Source: Rubrivivax albus (GTDB lineage Bacteria > Pseudomonadota > Gammaproteobacteria > Burkholderiales > Burkholderiaceae_C). From it: a DNA stretch of 64,000 bases. Shown piece by piece: positions 45,914 to 54,703 of the stretch (positions are counted from its first letter, which is position 1; each line of letters opens with the position of its first letter). The notes below the pieces were generated by a model, which ran no database searches, was not told the origin of the DNA, and was given only the letters and a program-made list of their open reading frames with translations. A program made the translations under genes and the position numbers. The stretch lies in NCBI RefSeq assembly GCF_004016515.1, contig NZ_SACT01000001.1, forward strand, positions 1-64,000, in the 5' to 3' direction.

Positions 45914-47865
45914 CAGGCAGCCCTCTTCACGGCGGGGAAGGTCTTGGCATCGGCGATCTTCAGCGTCGCGCTGACCATGCCGGTGCGTCCGTCCTCGAAC
46001 TTGACCTGGGTCTCCACGTACTGCTCGGCCTTGCCGCCGTACAGCGCGTCCACCAGCACCTGGTAGCGCTCGCCGATGTAGCCGCGGCGCACCTTGCGCG
46101 TGCGGGTGAGTTCGCCGTCGTCTGCGTCGAGCTCCTTGTGCAGGATCAGGAAGCGGCTGACCTGGCTGCCGGCGAGCTTCTCGTCCTGCGCCAGGTCGGC
46201 GTTGACCTTCTCCACGCACTCCTGGATCAGCGTGTAGACCTCGGGCTTCTGGGCCAGGTCGGTGTAGCCGGCGTAGGGCAGGTTGCGCTTCTCGGCCCAG
46301 TTGCCCACCGCCTCGACGTCGATGTTGATGAAGGCGCAGGCCTTCTCGCGCCGGTCGCCGAAGGCCACCGCCTCCTTGATGAAGGGGAAGAACTTCAGCT
46401 TGTTCTCCACGTACTTGGGCGCGAACATCGCCCCGTCGTGCGGCCCGCCCTGCAGGCGGCCCACGTCCTTGGCACGGTCGATGATCTTCAGGTGGCCGCC
46501 GGCGTCCAGGAAGCCGGCGTCGCCGGTGTGGTACCAGCCGTCGTTGGTCAGCACCTCGGCCGTGGCCTCGGGGTTCTTGTAGTACTCGCGCAGCAGGCCC
46601 GGGCTCTTGACCAGGATCTCGCCGTTGTCCGCGAGCTTGATCTCCACGCCCTCGATCGGCACGCCCACGGTGTCGGCCTTGGCCTCGTGGTCAGGTTGCA
46701 GGCAGACGAAGACCGCGGTCTCGGTGCTGCCGTACAGCTGCTTGAGGTTGATGCCGATGGAGCGGTAGAAGGTGAACAGGTCGGGCCCGATGGCCTCGCC
46801 GGCGGTGTAGGCCACGCGCACGCGGCTCAGGCCCAGCGTGTTGCGCAGCGGGCCGTAGACGAAGAGGTTGCCCAGTGCGTACTTCAGCTTGTCCAGGCCT
46901 CCCACCGGCTTGCCGTCCATGATGTCCGGGCCCACGCGGCGGGCCAGCTCCATGCCCTTCTGGAACATCCAGCGCTTCAGGGCACCGGCGTCCTCCATGC
47001 GGATCATCACGCTGGTCAGCAGGCCCTCGAACACGCGCGGCGGCGCGAAGTAGTAGGTGGGGCCGACCTCCTTGAGGTCGATCATCACCGTGGCCGCGTT
47101 CTCCGGACAGTTGACGGTGTAGCCGCAGGCCAGCCACTGCGCGTAGCTGAAGATGTTCTGCCCGATCCAGGCCGGCGGCAGGTAGGCCAGGATGTCCTCG
47201 TCGGCCGTGAGCTTGTCGAAACGCGCGCCGGCGGCGGCGCGGTCGGCCAGCGTGGCGTGGGTGTGCACCACGCCCTTGGGCTTGCCGGTGGTGCCGCTGG
47301 TGAAGAACATCGCGGCCACGTCGGCCGGCTGGCCCTTGGCGATCTCGGCGTCGACCTGGCCGGGGTGCGCCGTGTTCCAGGCCCGCCCGACGTCCTGCAG
47401 GGCATCCAGCGACGCCAGACCCGGCTCGTCGTACTTGCGCAGGCCGCGCGGCTCGTCGTACCAGATGCGCGTGACCTGCGGGTTCTCGGCGCGGATCTCC
47501 AGCAGCTTGTCCACCTGCTCCTGGTCCTCCACGATCGCGAAGCGCACCTCGGCGTTCTGGATCGGGAACACGAACTCGGCCGCCACAGCGTCCTGGTACA
47601 GCGGCACCGGGATGCCGCCCAGCGCCTGCGTGGCCAGCATCGCGGCGTACAGTCGGGGCCGGTTCTCGCCGATGACCACCACGTGCTCCCCGCGCTGCAG
47701 CCCGGCCTCGGCCAGGCCGCCGGCCATCTCGCGCACCATCACCGCCAGCGCCTGCCAGCTGGTGGTCTGCCAGATGCCGAACTCCTTGATGCGCAGCGCC
47801 GGGGCCTGCGGCCGGTCGGCGGCATGGCGCAGCAGCTGTTGCGGAAAGGTGGTGGTGACGGTCAA
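45913..47865 (-). CDS. Long-chain-type AMP-dependent acyl-CoA ligase
   Basis: A 650-residue FadD15/FAA-like ligase and first gene of the Liv operon. It has the P-loop MFFTSGTTGKPKGVVHTHATL, LKQLYGSTETAVFVCLQPDHEA, DGWYHTGDAGFLDAGGHLKIIDRAKDVGRL and a C-terminal KVRRGYIGERY segment. The insertion around LAYLPPAWIGQNIFSYAQWLACG is typical of the long-chain class often linked to Liv transporters in Burkholderiales. It would form the CoA ester of an imported acid. It is transcribed divergently from the Crp/Fnr-type regulator, and a dyad lies between them. Confidence 0.9.
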   Translation of the reverse strand: MTVTTTFPQQLLRHAADRPQAPALRIKEFGIWQTTSWQALAVMVREMAGGLAEAGLQRGEHVVVIGENRPRLYAAMLATQALGGIPVPLYQDAVAAEFVFPIQNAEVRFAIVEDQEQVDKLLEIRAENPQVTRIWYDEPRGLRKYDEPGLASLDALQDVGRAWNTAHPGQVDAEIAKGQPADVAAMFFTSGTTGKPKGVVHTHATLADRAAAGARFDKLTADEDILAYLPPAWIGQNIFSYAQWLACGYTVNCPENAATVMIDLKEVGPTYYFAPPRVFEGLLTSVMIRMEDAGALKRWMFQKGMELARRVGPDIMDGKPVGGLDKLKYALGNLFVYGPLRNTLGLSRVRVAYTAGEAIGPDLFTFYRSIGINLKQLYGSTETAVFVCLQPDHEAKADTVGVPIEGVEIKLADNGEILVKSPGLLREYYKNPEATAEVLTNDGWYHTGDAGFLDAGGHLKIIDRAKDVGRLQGGPHDGAMFAPKYVENKLKFFPFIKEAVAFGDRREKACAFINIDVEAVGNWAEKRNLPYAGYTDLAQKPEVYTLIQECVEKVNADLAQDEKLAGSQVSRFLILHKELDADDGELTRTRKVRRGYIGERYQVLVDALYGGKAEQYVETQVKFEDGRTGMVSATLKIADAKTFPAVKRAA

Positions 47866-47918
47866 GGCGCGGCCCTCCAGGGGAACACGTGCATTCTGGA
47901 AAGCCCTTTGACGTCTTG

Positions 47919-47936
47919 TTGTCGTTCTGACGACAA
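47919..47936. promoter_or_regulatory. Dyad operator between acyl-CoA ligase and Crp/Fnr regulator
   Basis: TTGTCGTTCTGACGACAA: TTGTCGT (47919-47925) and ACGACAA (47930-47936) are perfect 7-bp arms with a 4-bp spacer, the geometry of FNR/Crp-family sites (TTGAT-N4-ATCAA). It is 53 bp from the ligase start and 42 bp from the regulator start, so a single dimer could control both promoters. Confidence 0.65.
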
Positions 47937-47978
47937 TTTCCGGGAAGCCCCTGTCAGGTTTAACCCGCGCCCTCCACC

Positions 47979-48689
47979 GTGACCGCCGCCGCCACGCCGC
48001 TCATCACCCGTTCGCGCGCAGCCACCGACGCCGAACTGGCCGGCATTCCCTGGCTGGCCACGCTGGCACCGGCCGAGCGGGTGCGGGCGGTGGACGACCT
48101 GCGCGTGGTGCGCGCCGAACCCGGCGAGGTGATCTGCCGCGTCGGCCGCCCGGCTGCGCATTGGCTGGGGCTGGTCGACGGCCTGCTGAAGATGAGCAAC
48201 GACAGCGCCAGCGGCCAGGCCATGACCTTCACCGGCGTGCCGCCCGGTGGCTGGTTCGGCGAAGGCACGGTGCTCAAGCACGAGCACTACCGCTACAACA
48301 TCCAGGCGCTTCGCAGCAGCCTGGTGGCGGGCATCACGGTGCGGACCTTCGACTGGCTGCTGGACCACAGCATCGGCTTCAACCGCTTCGTGATGAACCA
48401 GCTCAACGAGCGGTTGGGCCAATTCATCGCGGCCCGCGAGATCGACCGACTCACGCACCCCGACGAGCGCGTGGCGCGCAGCCTGGCGGCACTGTTCCAC
48501 CCGGTGCTGTACCCGGGCGTGGGCACGCTGCTGCGCATCACGCAGCAGGAGCTGGGCTACCTGGTGGGCCTGTCGCGCCAGCGTGTCAACGAGGCGCTGC
48601 GTGCGTTGCAGGCGGCCGGCGTCATCGCCGTGGAGTACGGTGGCGTGCGGGTGCTGGACCTCGAGGGCCTGCGCGGCTACCGCACCTGA
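47979..48689 (+). CDS. Crp/Fnr-family transcriptional regulator
   Basis: A 236-residue regulator starting at GTG 47979. The N-terminal cyclic-nucleotide-binding-like barrel shows VRAEPGEVICRVGRPAAHWLGLVDGLLKMSNDSASGQAMTFTGVPPGGWFGEGTVLKHEHYRYNIQALRSSLVAGI. The C-terminal winged helix has ITQQELGYLVGLSRQRVNEALRALQAAGVIAVEYGGVRVLDLEGL with recognition helix SRQRVNEAL. No FNR-type N-terminal cysteine cluster is present, so Fe-S sensing is unlikely. Its divergent position suggests it controls the acyl-CoA ligase/Liv operon in response to a metabolite. Confidence 0.9.
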   Translation: MTAAATPLITRSRAATDAELAGIPWLATLAPAERVRAVDDLRVVRAEPGEVICRVGRPAAHWLGLVDGLLKMSNDSASGQAMTFTGVPPGGWFGEGTVLKHEHYRYNIQALRSSLVAGITVRTFDWLLDHSIGFNRFVMNQLNERLGQFIAAREIDRLTHPDERVARSLAALFHPVLYPGVGTLLRITQQELGYLVGLSRQRVNEALRALQAAGVIAVEYGGVRVLDLEGLRGYRT

Positions 48690-48782
48690 GCACTCGCCCG
48701 GCCGGGTGCGCCCTCCCGCAAGAAGGGAGCGCACCCTAAAGCAGCGCTTGCCGCGGGGCACCAGCGGGCCCAGAGTGACCTC

Positions 48783-50018
48783 ATGAACCTGCCACCACCT
48801 TCAGAGCGGCCCGGAGCGCGGTTGATGCGCGGCTTGCCGCTGCGTCCGGCCGACCTGCGCGGCCTGTCGCGGCTGGGCGTGCAGGCCGTGCTCGGCGTCA
48901 CCCACATCGTGGAGGCCATGCACCACACGGTGCTGTCGCGTCCGCACCCGCTGGGTCAGCGCCCGGCAGGCCGCACCGGCGGCATCACCGGCTTCGTCTA
49001 CGGCGCGGTGCGCGGCACCACCCGCGTCGTGGGCGCCGGCCTGGACGGGCTGTTGCGCGTGCTGCCCGGCGGGCTGGCGGCCACGGGCCCGCGGCGCGAG
49101 GCCTTCGTGGCCGCACTCAATGGCGTGGTCGGCGATCACCTGGCCGACTCCGGCAACCCGCTGGCCATCCCGATGCGGCTGCGCATCGGCGGGCGGCCTT
49201 GGCGCGACGCCCTGGCGACGACGGCGGCCACGCCATCCCGGCGCGTGCTGGTGCTGGTTCACGGCCTGGCCATGCACGACGGGCAGTGGCATCGCCGCGG
49301 GCACGACCATGGGCAGGTGCTGGCGCAGGCGCTGGGCGTCACGCCCGTCTACTTGCACTACAACAGCGGCCGCCATGTGTCCCAGAACGGCCAGGACTTC
49401 AGGGCGGCGCTGGACGACCTGGTGACGAACTGGCCGGTGCCGGTGGACGAGTTGATGATCGTCGGCCACAGCATGGGCGGCCTGGTGGCACGCAGTGCCT
49501 GCCACGGCGCCGGCCGGCGGCCGTGGCGCCGACGGCTGTCGCGCCTGGTCTTCCTGGGCACGCCGCACCATGGGGCGGTACTGGAGCGTGGCGGGCGTCT
49601 GGTGGACGCGGCGCTGGGTGTCTCGCCCTACGCCGCACCGCTGGCCCGGCTGGGCCAGGTGCGCAGCGCCGGCATCACCGACCTGCGCTACGGCAACGTG
49701 CAGGCGGCGGACGGGCAGCACCGCCACCGCCATGACCAGACGCACGACGACCGTCGCCCCACGCCCCTGCCGCGTGGCGTGGCCTGCCATGTGGTGGCCG
49801 CCACCACGGCCCGCGCCGTCGCGCCGCGGCGCGGGCTGCACGACGCCCTCATCGGCGACGGCCTGGTGCCACTGGCCAGTGCCCTCGGCGAGCACGCCGA
49901 CACGGCCTTGCGGCTGAGGTTCCGCCCGGACCGGCGCATGATCATCACCGGCGCCAACCACTTCGACCTGCTCAGCCGCGCCGACGTGGCGGCACAGCTG
50001 CAGGCCTGGCTGCGCTGA
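48783..50018 (+). CDS. Alpha/beta hydrolase (lipase/esterase-like)
   Basis: A 411-residue hydrolase. The strand-turn VLVLVHGLAMHDGQWHRRGHDHG holds the oxyanion HG, the nucleophile elbow is IVGHSMGGLVARSACH (GHSMG), followed by LVFLGTPHHGAVLERGG, a PGAP1/lipase-type motif. A candidate acid lies in GLHDALIGDGLVPLASA and the His in ITGANHFDLLSR. The first 130 residues form an N-terminal helical extension with no clear signal peptide. Substrate unknown; a lipid or polyester is likely. It follows the Crp/Fnr gene by 93 bp. Confidence 0.85.
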   Translation: MNLPPPSERPGARLMRGLPLRPADLRGLSRLGVQAVLGVTHIVEAMHHTVLSRPHPLGQRPAGRTGGITGFVYGAVRGTTRVVGAGLDGLLRVLPGGLAATGPRREAFVAALNGVVGDHLADSGNPLAIPMRLRIGGRPWRDALATTAATPSRRVLVLVHGLAMHDGQWHRRGHDHGQVLAQALGVTPVYLHYNSGRHVSQNGQDFRAALDDLVTNWPVPVDELMIVGHSMGGLVARSACHGAGRRPWRRRLSRLVFLGTPHHGAVLERGGRLVDAALGVSPYAAPLARLGQVRSAGITDLRYGNVQAADGQHRHRHDQTHDDRRPTPLPRGVACHVVAATTARAVAPRRGLHDALIGDGLVPLASALGEHADTALRLRFRPDRRMIITGANHFDLLSRADVAAQLQAWLR

Positions 50019-50028
50019 CCGGTCCCGT

Positions 50029-50655
50029 TCAGCCGTGCTGCGCCGACCGTGTCGCGGCCAGGCGCCGCCGCACCCACAACGCGCCGCCGCCAACAAGCAT
50101 CAGCGCCAGGCCGCCCGGTTCGGGCACCGCTGGCGTGAGCGCCAGGTCGGAGACCATCAGCGTCGACACGCCAAGCACGTCCGCCAGGTCGACCACGCCG
50201 ACGGCGAACGACACCGTGGCCGCCCCGTCGAAGACGCGGCTGAAAGCGCCCGCGCTGGCGGCCGGACCGGTAGCCAGTGTGAACACCTGGCCATCGAGCA
50301 CCGCGAAGGCGTGGTCGGCAAACGTGTCGTCCACGCTGTCGAAGGTCCACTCGAAGCGCAGCGTGTCGCCTGCGGCGACGGCCAGCGACTGCCAGGCCAC
50401 CGAGCCTTCGGTGGCCGCGTCCTCGCCCCGATCCAGCGCGTAGGCGGGCACGCCGGCGGCGGCCTCGACGAGCGCGATGTCCACCGCCGACGAGCCGCTG
50501 AGGTTGAACGGCGCATCCGGGTCACCGGGTGCCAGCCAGGCGGTGGTCAGGGTCAGCGTGGTGCCGCTGTCGAGCACGTCGCCGGCAGTGGACCAGCCGG
50601 CGTGTGCCGCGCCGACGGGCAAGGCCAGCGCGGCCAGGGTCAGGAGATGTTTCAT
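50029..50655 (-). CDS. PEP-CTERM sorting-domain secreted protein
   Basis: A 208-residue exported protein with signal peptide MKHLLTLAALALPVGAAHA, a beta-rich body (TLTLTTAWLAPGDPDAPFNLSGSSAVDIALVEAAAG) and the C-terminal tripartite PEP-CTERM signal VPEPGGLALMLVGGGALWVRRRL (VPEP, membrane helix, Arg cluster). Exosortase would process it at the membrane for release into the extracellular matrix. It lies 14 bp downstream of the nuclease gene. ATG 50655 is used; an alternative at 50673 overlaps the nuclease stop. Confidence 0.85.
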   Translation of the reverse strand: MKHLLTLAALALPVGAAHAGWSTAGDVLDSGTTLTLTTAWLAPGDPDAPFNLSGSSAVDIALVEAAAGVPAYALDRGEDAATEGSVAWQSLAVAAGDTLRFEWTFDSVDDTFADHAFAVLDGQVFTLATGPAASAGAFSRVFDGAATVSFAVGVVDLADVLGVSTLMVSDLALTPAVPEPGGLALMLVGGGALWVRRRLAATRSAQHG

Positions 50656-50669
50656 CGTCGGGCTCCGCA

Positions 50670-52934
50670 TCACTTCACGAGCAGGTCGCGGCGGCCGTCC
50701 AGCGCCACCGGGCTCACGCCGCGCAGCGTCAGCAGGGCGCGAAAGGCGCCGCCGCCGGACGGGCCGTCGAGGTCGACCTCGACCCGCGTGCTGCCGCCCA
50801 GCGCCGGCCGGAAGCGTACGACACCGTCGGCCACCGCGTCCTCGCCGGCGTAGCCGGTGGGCGCCAGCAGGGCGCGCAGGTCGATGCGGTCCTCGCCCGG
50901 GATGAAGTCGGTCACCACGTCACCCGCATCGCGCATCGACGTGTAGGCGAACAGGTCGCCTCCGGTGCCGCCCGTGAGGCGGTCGGCGCCGGCGAAGCCC
51001 GTGATCAGGTCGTCGCCGGTGCTGCCCATCAGCACGTTGCGCCCGGCGTCGCCCGCCACGGGCTTGTACAGCGCCAGGCCCACGATCACCGGGTCGTGGT
51101 CGGAGGCCCGGTAAACGTCCGGCGCGTACGGGTCGGCCGGGCAGGGCGCGCCTGAACACAGGTTGGGGGCCTTGAACTCCTGGTTGTAATCGCGCAGCGA
51201 CGCCTCATCGGCGTTGATGGCCCAGGTCGTCGCACCGGTCACCAGCACGGCCAGCGGTGCACTGGCCAGCGCGTGGTCCAGCCGCCCTGCTGCGCCGTCG
51301 AAGACATAGGAGTACACCGGCGCCCCCGCCGCACCGAAGCGCAACAACTGGTCGGCGTAGCCGGCAGCGGCCAGCGTGGTGATCGGGTCCTCCTGCCCGT
51401 AGGCGTTGAGGTCGCCGGTGATCAGCACGCGGCCGCCCCCGGACGTCAGGCTGGCGGCAAAGCCGGCCAGCGCGTGGGCCTGCGCCGTGCGCTGCGCGTT
51501 GTAGCAGCCCTGGCCGTCGGTCTGGTCCAGGTCGGGGCCCGTCGCGTCGCCGCAACCCTTGGACTTGAAGTGGTTGACGATGACCGTGAAGCGCTCGCCG
51601 TTGGCCGCCTCGAAGGTCTGTGCCAGCGGCGGGCGGTTGTGCACCGGGTCGGCGTCGCTGACGGCCGCACCCACGCGCGCTAGCCGGCCCGGCTTGTAGA
51701 GCATCGCGGTGCGGATGGCGTCGGTGCCCGTGCCGCCACCGCTGACCGCGCCGCCGGCCACCGCCCAGGTGCCGGCACCGGTGACGGCGTTGAGCGCGTC
51801 GGCGAGGTGCTGTGCCGCGATGTCGCCGTTGTTCTGGATCTCCATCAGCCCGATCACGTCGGCGTCGATGGCGGCGAGTGCGGCGACGATCTTCGTGCGC
51901 TGGCGTTCGAACTCGGTGGCGTTGCTGGCGCCGCGGCACAGGCTGGCCGACGGCGTGCTGCCGCCTTGGGTGCAGGTCTGGCCACTGTTGCCGAAGGCGT
52001 CGCTGCCGTTGGTGAACGTGGTGAAGTAGTTCAGCACGTTGAAGGCTGCGAGCTTCAGGTTGCCGCCCACGGCCGGGGGCGAGGCAGGGCGTGGGTTGCT
52101 GGCGGTGAAGGCCGGCACCATCGTGGGCTGCAGCCGGTAGGCCACGATGCCCGCACTGCTGTTGGTGGCCAGGCCGAAGTCGATGGTGCCGGTCAGTGAT
52201 GCGACCGTGTCACCGGCACGTGCCACACCGCTGGTCGGGTCCAGGTAGGGCGTGGGCACGGGGTTCTGACGGCTGCTGTTGTCGTCCAGCAGCAGCGTGC
52301 TGCGCGCGTTCAGGCTGGCCAGTGCCAGCGCCTCCGGTGTGCCGGGGCGATGCGCATTGGTCGGTGTCTCGCGCCGCCCGCCCGCGGCCACCGTGAGCTG
52401 GCCGTAGCGGCCCTGGAAGAAGTTCTGCTGCACCGTCAGCGGGTCACCCTGCGGCCCGCGCAGCGTGACCAGCATGCCCTCGTAGCGTTCCAGGCCGTCG
52501 GCCTCGGGCACCGGCAGGGTCACCACGGTCGGTGCCACGCTGCCGCTGCCGAGCACGGTCAGGCCGCTGATGCTGGTGAGCTCGGTCAGCGGGCGTGCCT
52601 CGGCCGCCGGGTTGGCGGTGCTGCCCGAGACGTCGAACTCGGTCACCGTGCCGGTCAGGCGCACGACATCGCCCACGTTCACCGTCGGCGCGCTGGACGT
52701 GAAGACGAAGACGCCGTCGGACGTGGCCGGGTCGCCGTCGCCCACCGGGTCCTGCAGGAAGAAGCCGTTGTTGACCACGTGTGTGACCACGCCCTCGGTG
52801 GTCACGCGCTGGCCGGCCAGCGGGCTGACGAGCCCCGACCCCTGCAGGGCCGGGATCGTGACGCTGGCCTGGGCCCAGGCGGGCAAGCAGCAGGCCGCCA
52901 GCGCAGCGGCGGCGATCGAGTGCAGCAGACGCAT
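50670..52934 (-). CDS. ExeM/NucH-type extracellular endonuclease with RTX-like tail
   Basis: A 754-residue secreted nuclease. A signal peptide (MRLLHSIAAAALAACCLPAWAQA) and an OB-fold-like domain (ITTEGVV-type VVTHVVNNGFFLQDPVGDGDPATSDGVFVF) precede an endonuclease/exonuclease/phosphatase domain. Its catalytic signatures are LKLAAFNVLNYF, DVIGLMEIQNNGD (metal Glu), VIVNHFKSKG (His), LITGDLNAYGQEDP (Asp/Asn) and RASDHDPVIVGL (Asp-His). The C-terminus carries haemolysin-type calcium-binding repeats (GSTGDDLITGFAGADRLTGGTGGD) and a DVVTDFIPGEDRIDL tail. It should cut extracellular DNA, for phosphate acquisition or biofilm remodelling. Both neighbours are PEP-CTERM proteins, an unusual setting. 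Confidence 0.9.
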   Translation of the reverse strand: MRLLHSIAAAALAACCLPAWAQASVTIPALQGSGLVSPLAGQRVTTEGVVTHVVNNGFFLQDPVGDGDPATSDGVFVFTSSAPTVNVGDVVRLTGTVTEFDVSGSTANPAAEARPLTELTSISGLTVLGSGSVAPTVVTLPVPEADGLERYEGMLVTLRGPQGDPLTVQQNFFQGRYGQLTVAAGGRRETPTNAHRPGTPEALALASLNARSTLLLDDNSSRQNPVPTPYLDPTSGVARAGDTVASLTGTIDFGLATNSSAGIVAYRLQPTMVPAFTASNPRPASPPAVGGNLKLAAFNVLNYFTTFTNGSDAFGNSGQTCTQGGSTPSASLCRGASNATEFERQRTKIVAALAAIDADVIGLMEIQNNGDIAAQHLADALNAVTGAGTWAVAGGAVSGGGTGTDAIRTAMLYKPGRLARVGAAVSDADPVHNRPPLAQTFEAANGERFTVIVNHFKSKGCGDATGPDLDQTDGQGCYNAQRTAQAHALAGFAASLTSGGGRVLITGDLNAYGQEDPITTLAAAGYADQLLRFGAAGAPVYSYVFDGAAGRLDHALASAPLAVLVTGATTWAINADEASLRDYNQEFKAPNLCSGAPCPADPYAPDVYRASDHDPVIVGLALYKPVAGDAGRNVLMGSTGDDLITGFAGADRLTGGTGGDLFAYTSMRDAGDVVTDFIPGEDRIDLRALLAPTGYAGEDAVADGVVRFRPALGGSTRVEVDLDGPSGGGAFRALLTLRGVSPVALDGRRDLLVK

Positions 52935-52942
52935 GGCGCTGT

Positions 52943-53686
52943 TCAGCCCTTGCGGCGCACGAAGGTGCCGATCGCCAGCAGGCCCGACAGCAGCATGGCG
53001 TAGGTGCCGGGTTCGGGCACGGCGGTGACGCTGAAGGCCGTGGTGTCAGGCACCAGTGCACTCTGGTCGCCGCCCACCAGCACGTTCCACGAGGAGGCGT
53101 CGTTCACCAGCATGGCGTAGGCGCCGAAGGTGGCCTGGCCCAAACGTGGCCCGACGTACTCCGCATAGTCCGCGCTGTTGGTCACCTGGACAGCAGTGGC
53201 TCCCAGGGTGAGCCCTGCCGCCGTCAGGTTGCCGGTGCCGCTTTCAGTGCTGAAGCCGGCCAGGAACAGGGTGGGCGTGACGGCGTCGGTGCCCAGGTAG
53301 GCGTAGAGCGTCTCGTCGCTGGCCGAGAGGCCAAAGTTGCTACCGCCTCCGGATGCCAGGCTGAGGTTGCCGACGGAGACGCCGAAGTTGCTGGAGCTGA
53401 TCTCGGTGAAGAGCACCACCGTGCCGGCCGCGATGGTTGCCGCGCCGGAGTTCCACAGCATGGTGTGTTCGTTGGTGTCGTTGAAGGCCGTGCCGTTCCA
53501 CTCGTTGTCACTGAAGTAGATCTCGGTGCCGGGCGCGATGTCCGCCAGGGCCACGACGGACCAGTTGTCCTGGTCGGCGTTGAAGCCAGTGAAGGCAATG
53601 TCGCCCATGGTGAGCGCATGGGCGCTGGACGCGGGGGCGATGGCGGTAGCGGCCAGCACGGCCGCCGCGGCGATGGACTTGAACAT
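52943..53686 (-). CDS. PEP-CTERM protein with a lamin-tail-like secreted domain
   Basis: A 247-residue exported protein. The signal peptide is MFKSIAAAAVLAATAIAPASSAHA and the C-terminal sorting signal is VPEPGTYAMLLSGLLAIGTFVRRKG. The body resembles secreted lamin-tail-like domains often fused to or encoded beside ExeM nucleases: MGDIAFTGFNADQDNWSVVALADIAPGTEIYFSDNEWNGTAFNDTNEHTMLWNSG. A strong ribosome site AAGGAGG precedes ATG 53686. It is 8 bp upstream of the nuclease gene, so the three genes form an operon. It may tether or present DNA or the nuclease outside the cell; this is inference. Confidence 0.88.
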   Translation of the reverse strand: MFKSIAAAAVLAATAIAPASSAHALTMGDIAFTGFNADQDNWSVVALADIAPGTEIYFSDNEWNGTAFNDTNEHTMLWNSGAATIAAGTVVLFTEISSSNFGVSVGNLSLASGGGSNFGLSASDETLYAYLGTDAVTPTLFLAGFSTESGTGNLTAAGLTLGATAVQVTNSADYAEYVGPRLGQATFGAYAMLVNDASSWNVLVGGDQSALVPDTTAFSVTAVPEPGTYAMLLSGLLAIGTFVRRKG

Positions 53687-53753
53687 GGGAATCCTCCTTG
53701 ATGGAGAACCCATGCTCCGGCGGCGCGATGAAAGCCTCGTGACGTCGGCTGGC

Positions 53754-54680
53754 CTACCCCCCCTGTTCGCAGGGGTTGGCCTCGTTCGCGATACCAGCGG
53801 CCACGTGCCCGGCAGGCACGTGGCCGGCGGCGCTTTCCACGTGGCCCGTCTGGTCGTCGAAGAAGAAGTCGGGCTCGAACTCGCGCAAGAACGGGCCCTT
53901 GGCCAGGCCGCCGAGGAACAGCGCCTCGTCCACGTCGACCTGCCAGTTCATCAGCGTGCGGATGGCGCGTTCGTGCGCCGGTGCGCTGCGCGCGGTGACC
54001 AGCGCCGTGCGCACGCGCATGTTCGGCGCCGGTGACTGCTGCAGCCTGTGCAGGGCCTCGAGCAGCGGCTTGAAGGGGCCGGGCGCCAGCGGCGTGTCCA
54101 CGCGTGTGCGCTCGTGGTCCTGGAAGGCCGGCAGCCCGCCCTGCTGGAAGACGCGCTCGGCCTCGTCGGAGAACAGCACCGCGTCGCCGTCGAAGGCAAT
54201 GCGCAGTTCGTCGGGGTGGGCGTCGGACGCGCGCACCGCGTGCGTGGCCACGCGCGCCGCCGGCACGCCGGCCGTGAGCGCCCCCCGCACATCGGCCTCG
54301 TTGGCCGACAGGAACAGGTGCGCGGCCAGCGGCTTCAGGTAACGCCACGGGCTCTGGCCGCGGGTGAACACGCCGCGCTCGATCGGCAGGCCGTAGTGCT
54401 GGGCCGAGCGGAACACGCGCATGCCCGAGACCGGGTCGTTGCGCGACAGGATCACCACCTCGACCCGCGGCACATCGGGATCGGCACGGTTGAACGCCAG
54501 CAGCTTGTGCACCAGCGAAAACGCCACGCCCGGCGGCGCCGGCTGGTCCAGCCGCTGCAGCTGCAGCTGCATGTAGGCGCGGTCGTCGGTGGCCTCGAAC
54601 AGGCGGTTCTCCTCCTCGAAGTCGAACAGCGCACGCGAGGAGATCGCGACGACGAACCGGCCTTCGAGCGAGGTGGGCAT
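53754..54680 (-). CDS. 5'-nucleotidase (NT5C1-like family)
   Basis: A 308-residue cytosolic 5'-nucleotidase. It shows FVVAISSRALFDFEEENRLFE, VEVVILSRNDPVSGMRVFRSAQHYGLPIERGVFTRGQSPWRYLKPLAAHLFLSANEADVRGAL, LRIAFDGDAVLFSDEAERVFQQGGLPAFQDHE (DxDxVxFSDE acidic motif) and a C-terminal DEALFLGGLAKGPFLREFEPDFFFDDQ. This family dephosphorylates nucleoside monophosphates, which could complete salvage of products from the adjacent extracellular nuclease. ATG 54680 begins the conserved region. It diverges from the DUF3299 gene. Confidence 0.85.
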   Translation of the reverse strand: MPTSLEGRFVVAISSRALFDFEEENRLFEATDDRAYMQLQLQRLDQPAPPGVAFSLVHKLLAFNRADPDVPRVEVVILSRNDPVSGMRVFRSAQHYGLPIERGVFTRGQSPWRYLKPLAAHLFLSANEADVRGALTAGVPAARVATHAVRASDAHPDELRIAFDGDAVLFSDEAERVFQQGGLPAFQDHERTRVDTPLAPGPFKPLLEALHRLQQSPAPNMRVRTALVTARSAPAHERAIRTLMNWQVDVDEALFLGGLAKGPFLREFEPDFFFDDQTGHVESAAGHVPAGHVAAGIANEANPCEQGG

Positions 54681-54703
54681 GGGACCATCATAGGCGCGGC
54701 ACA

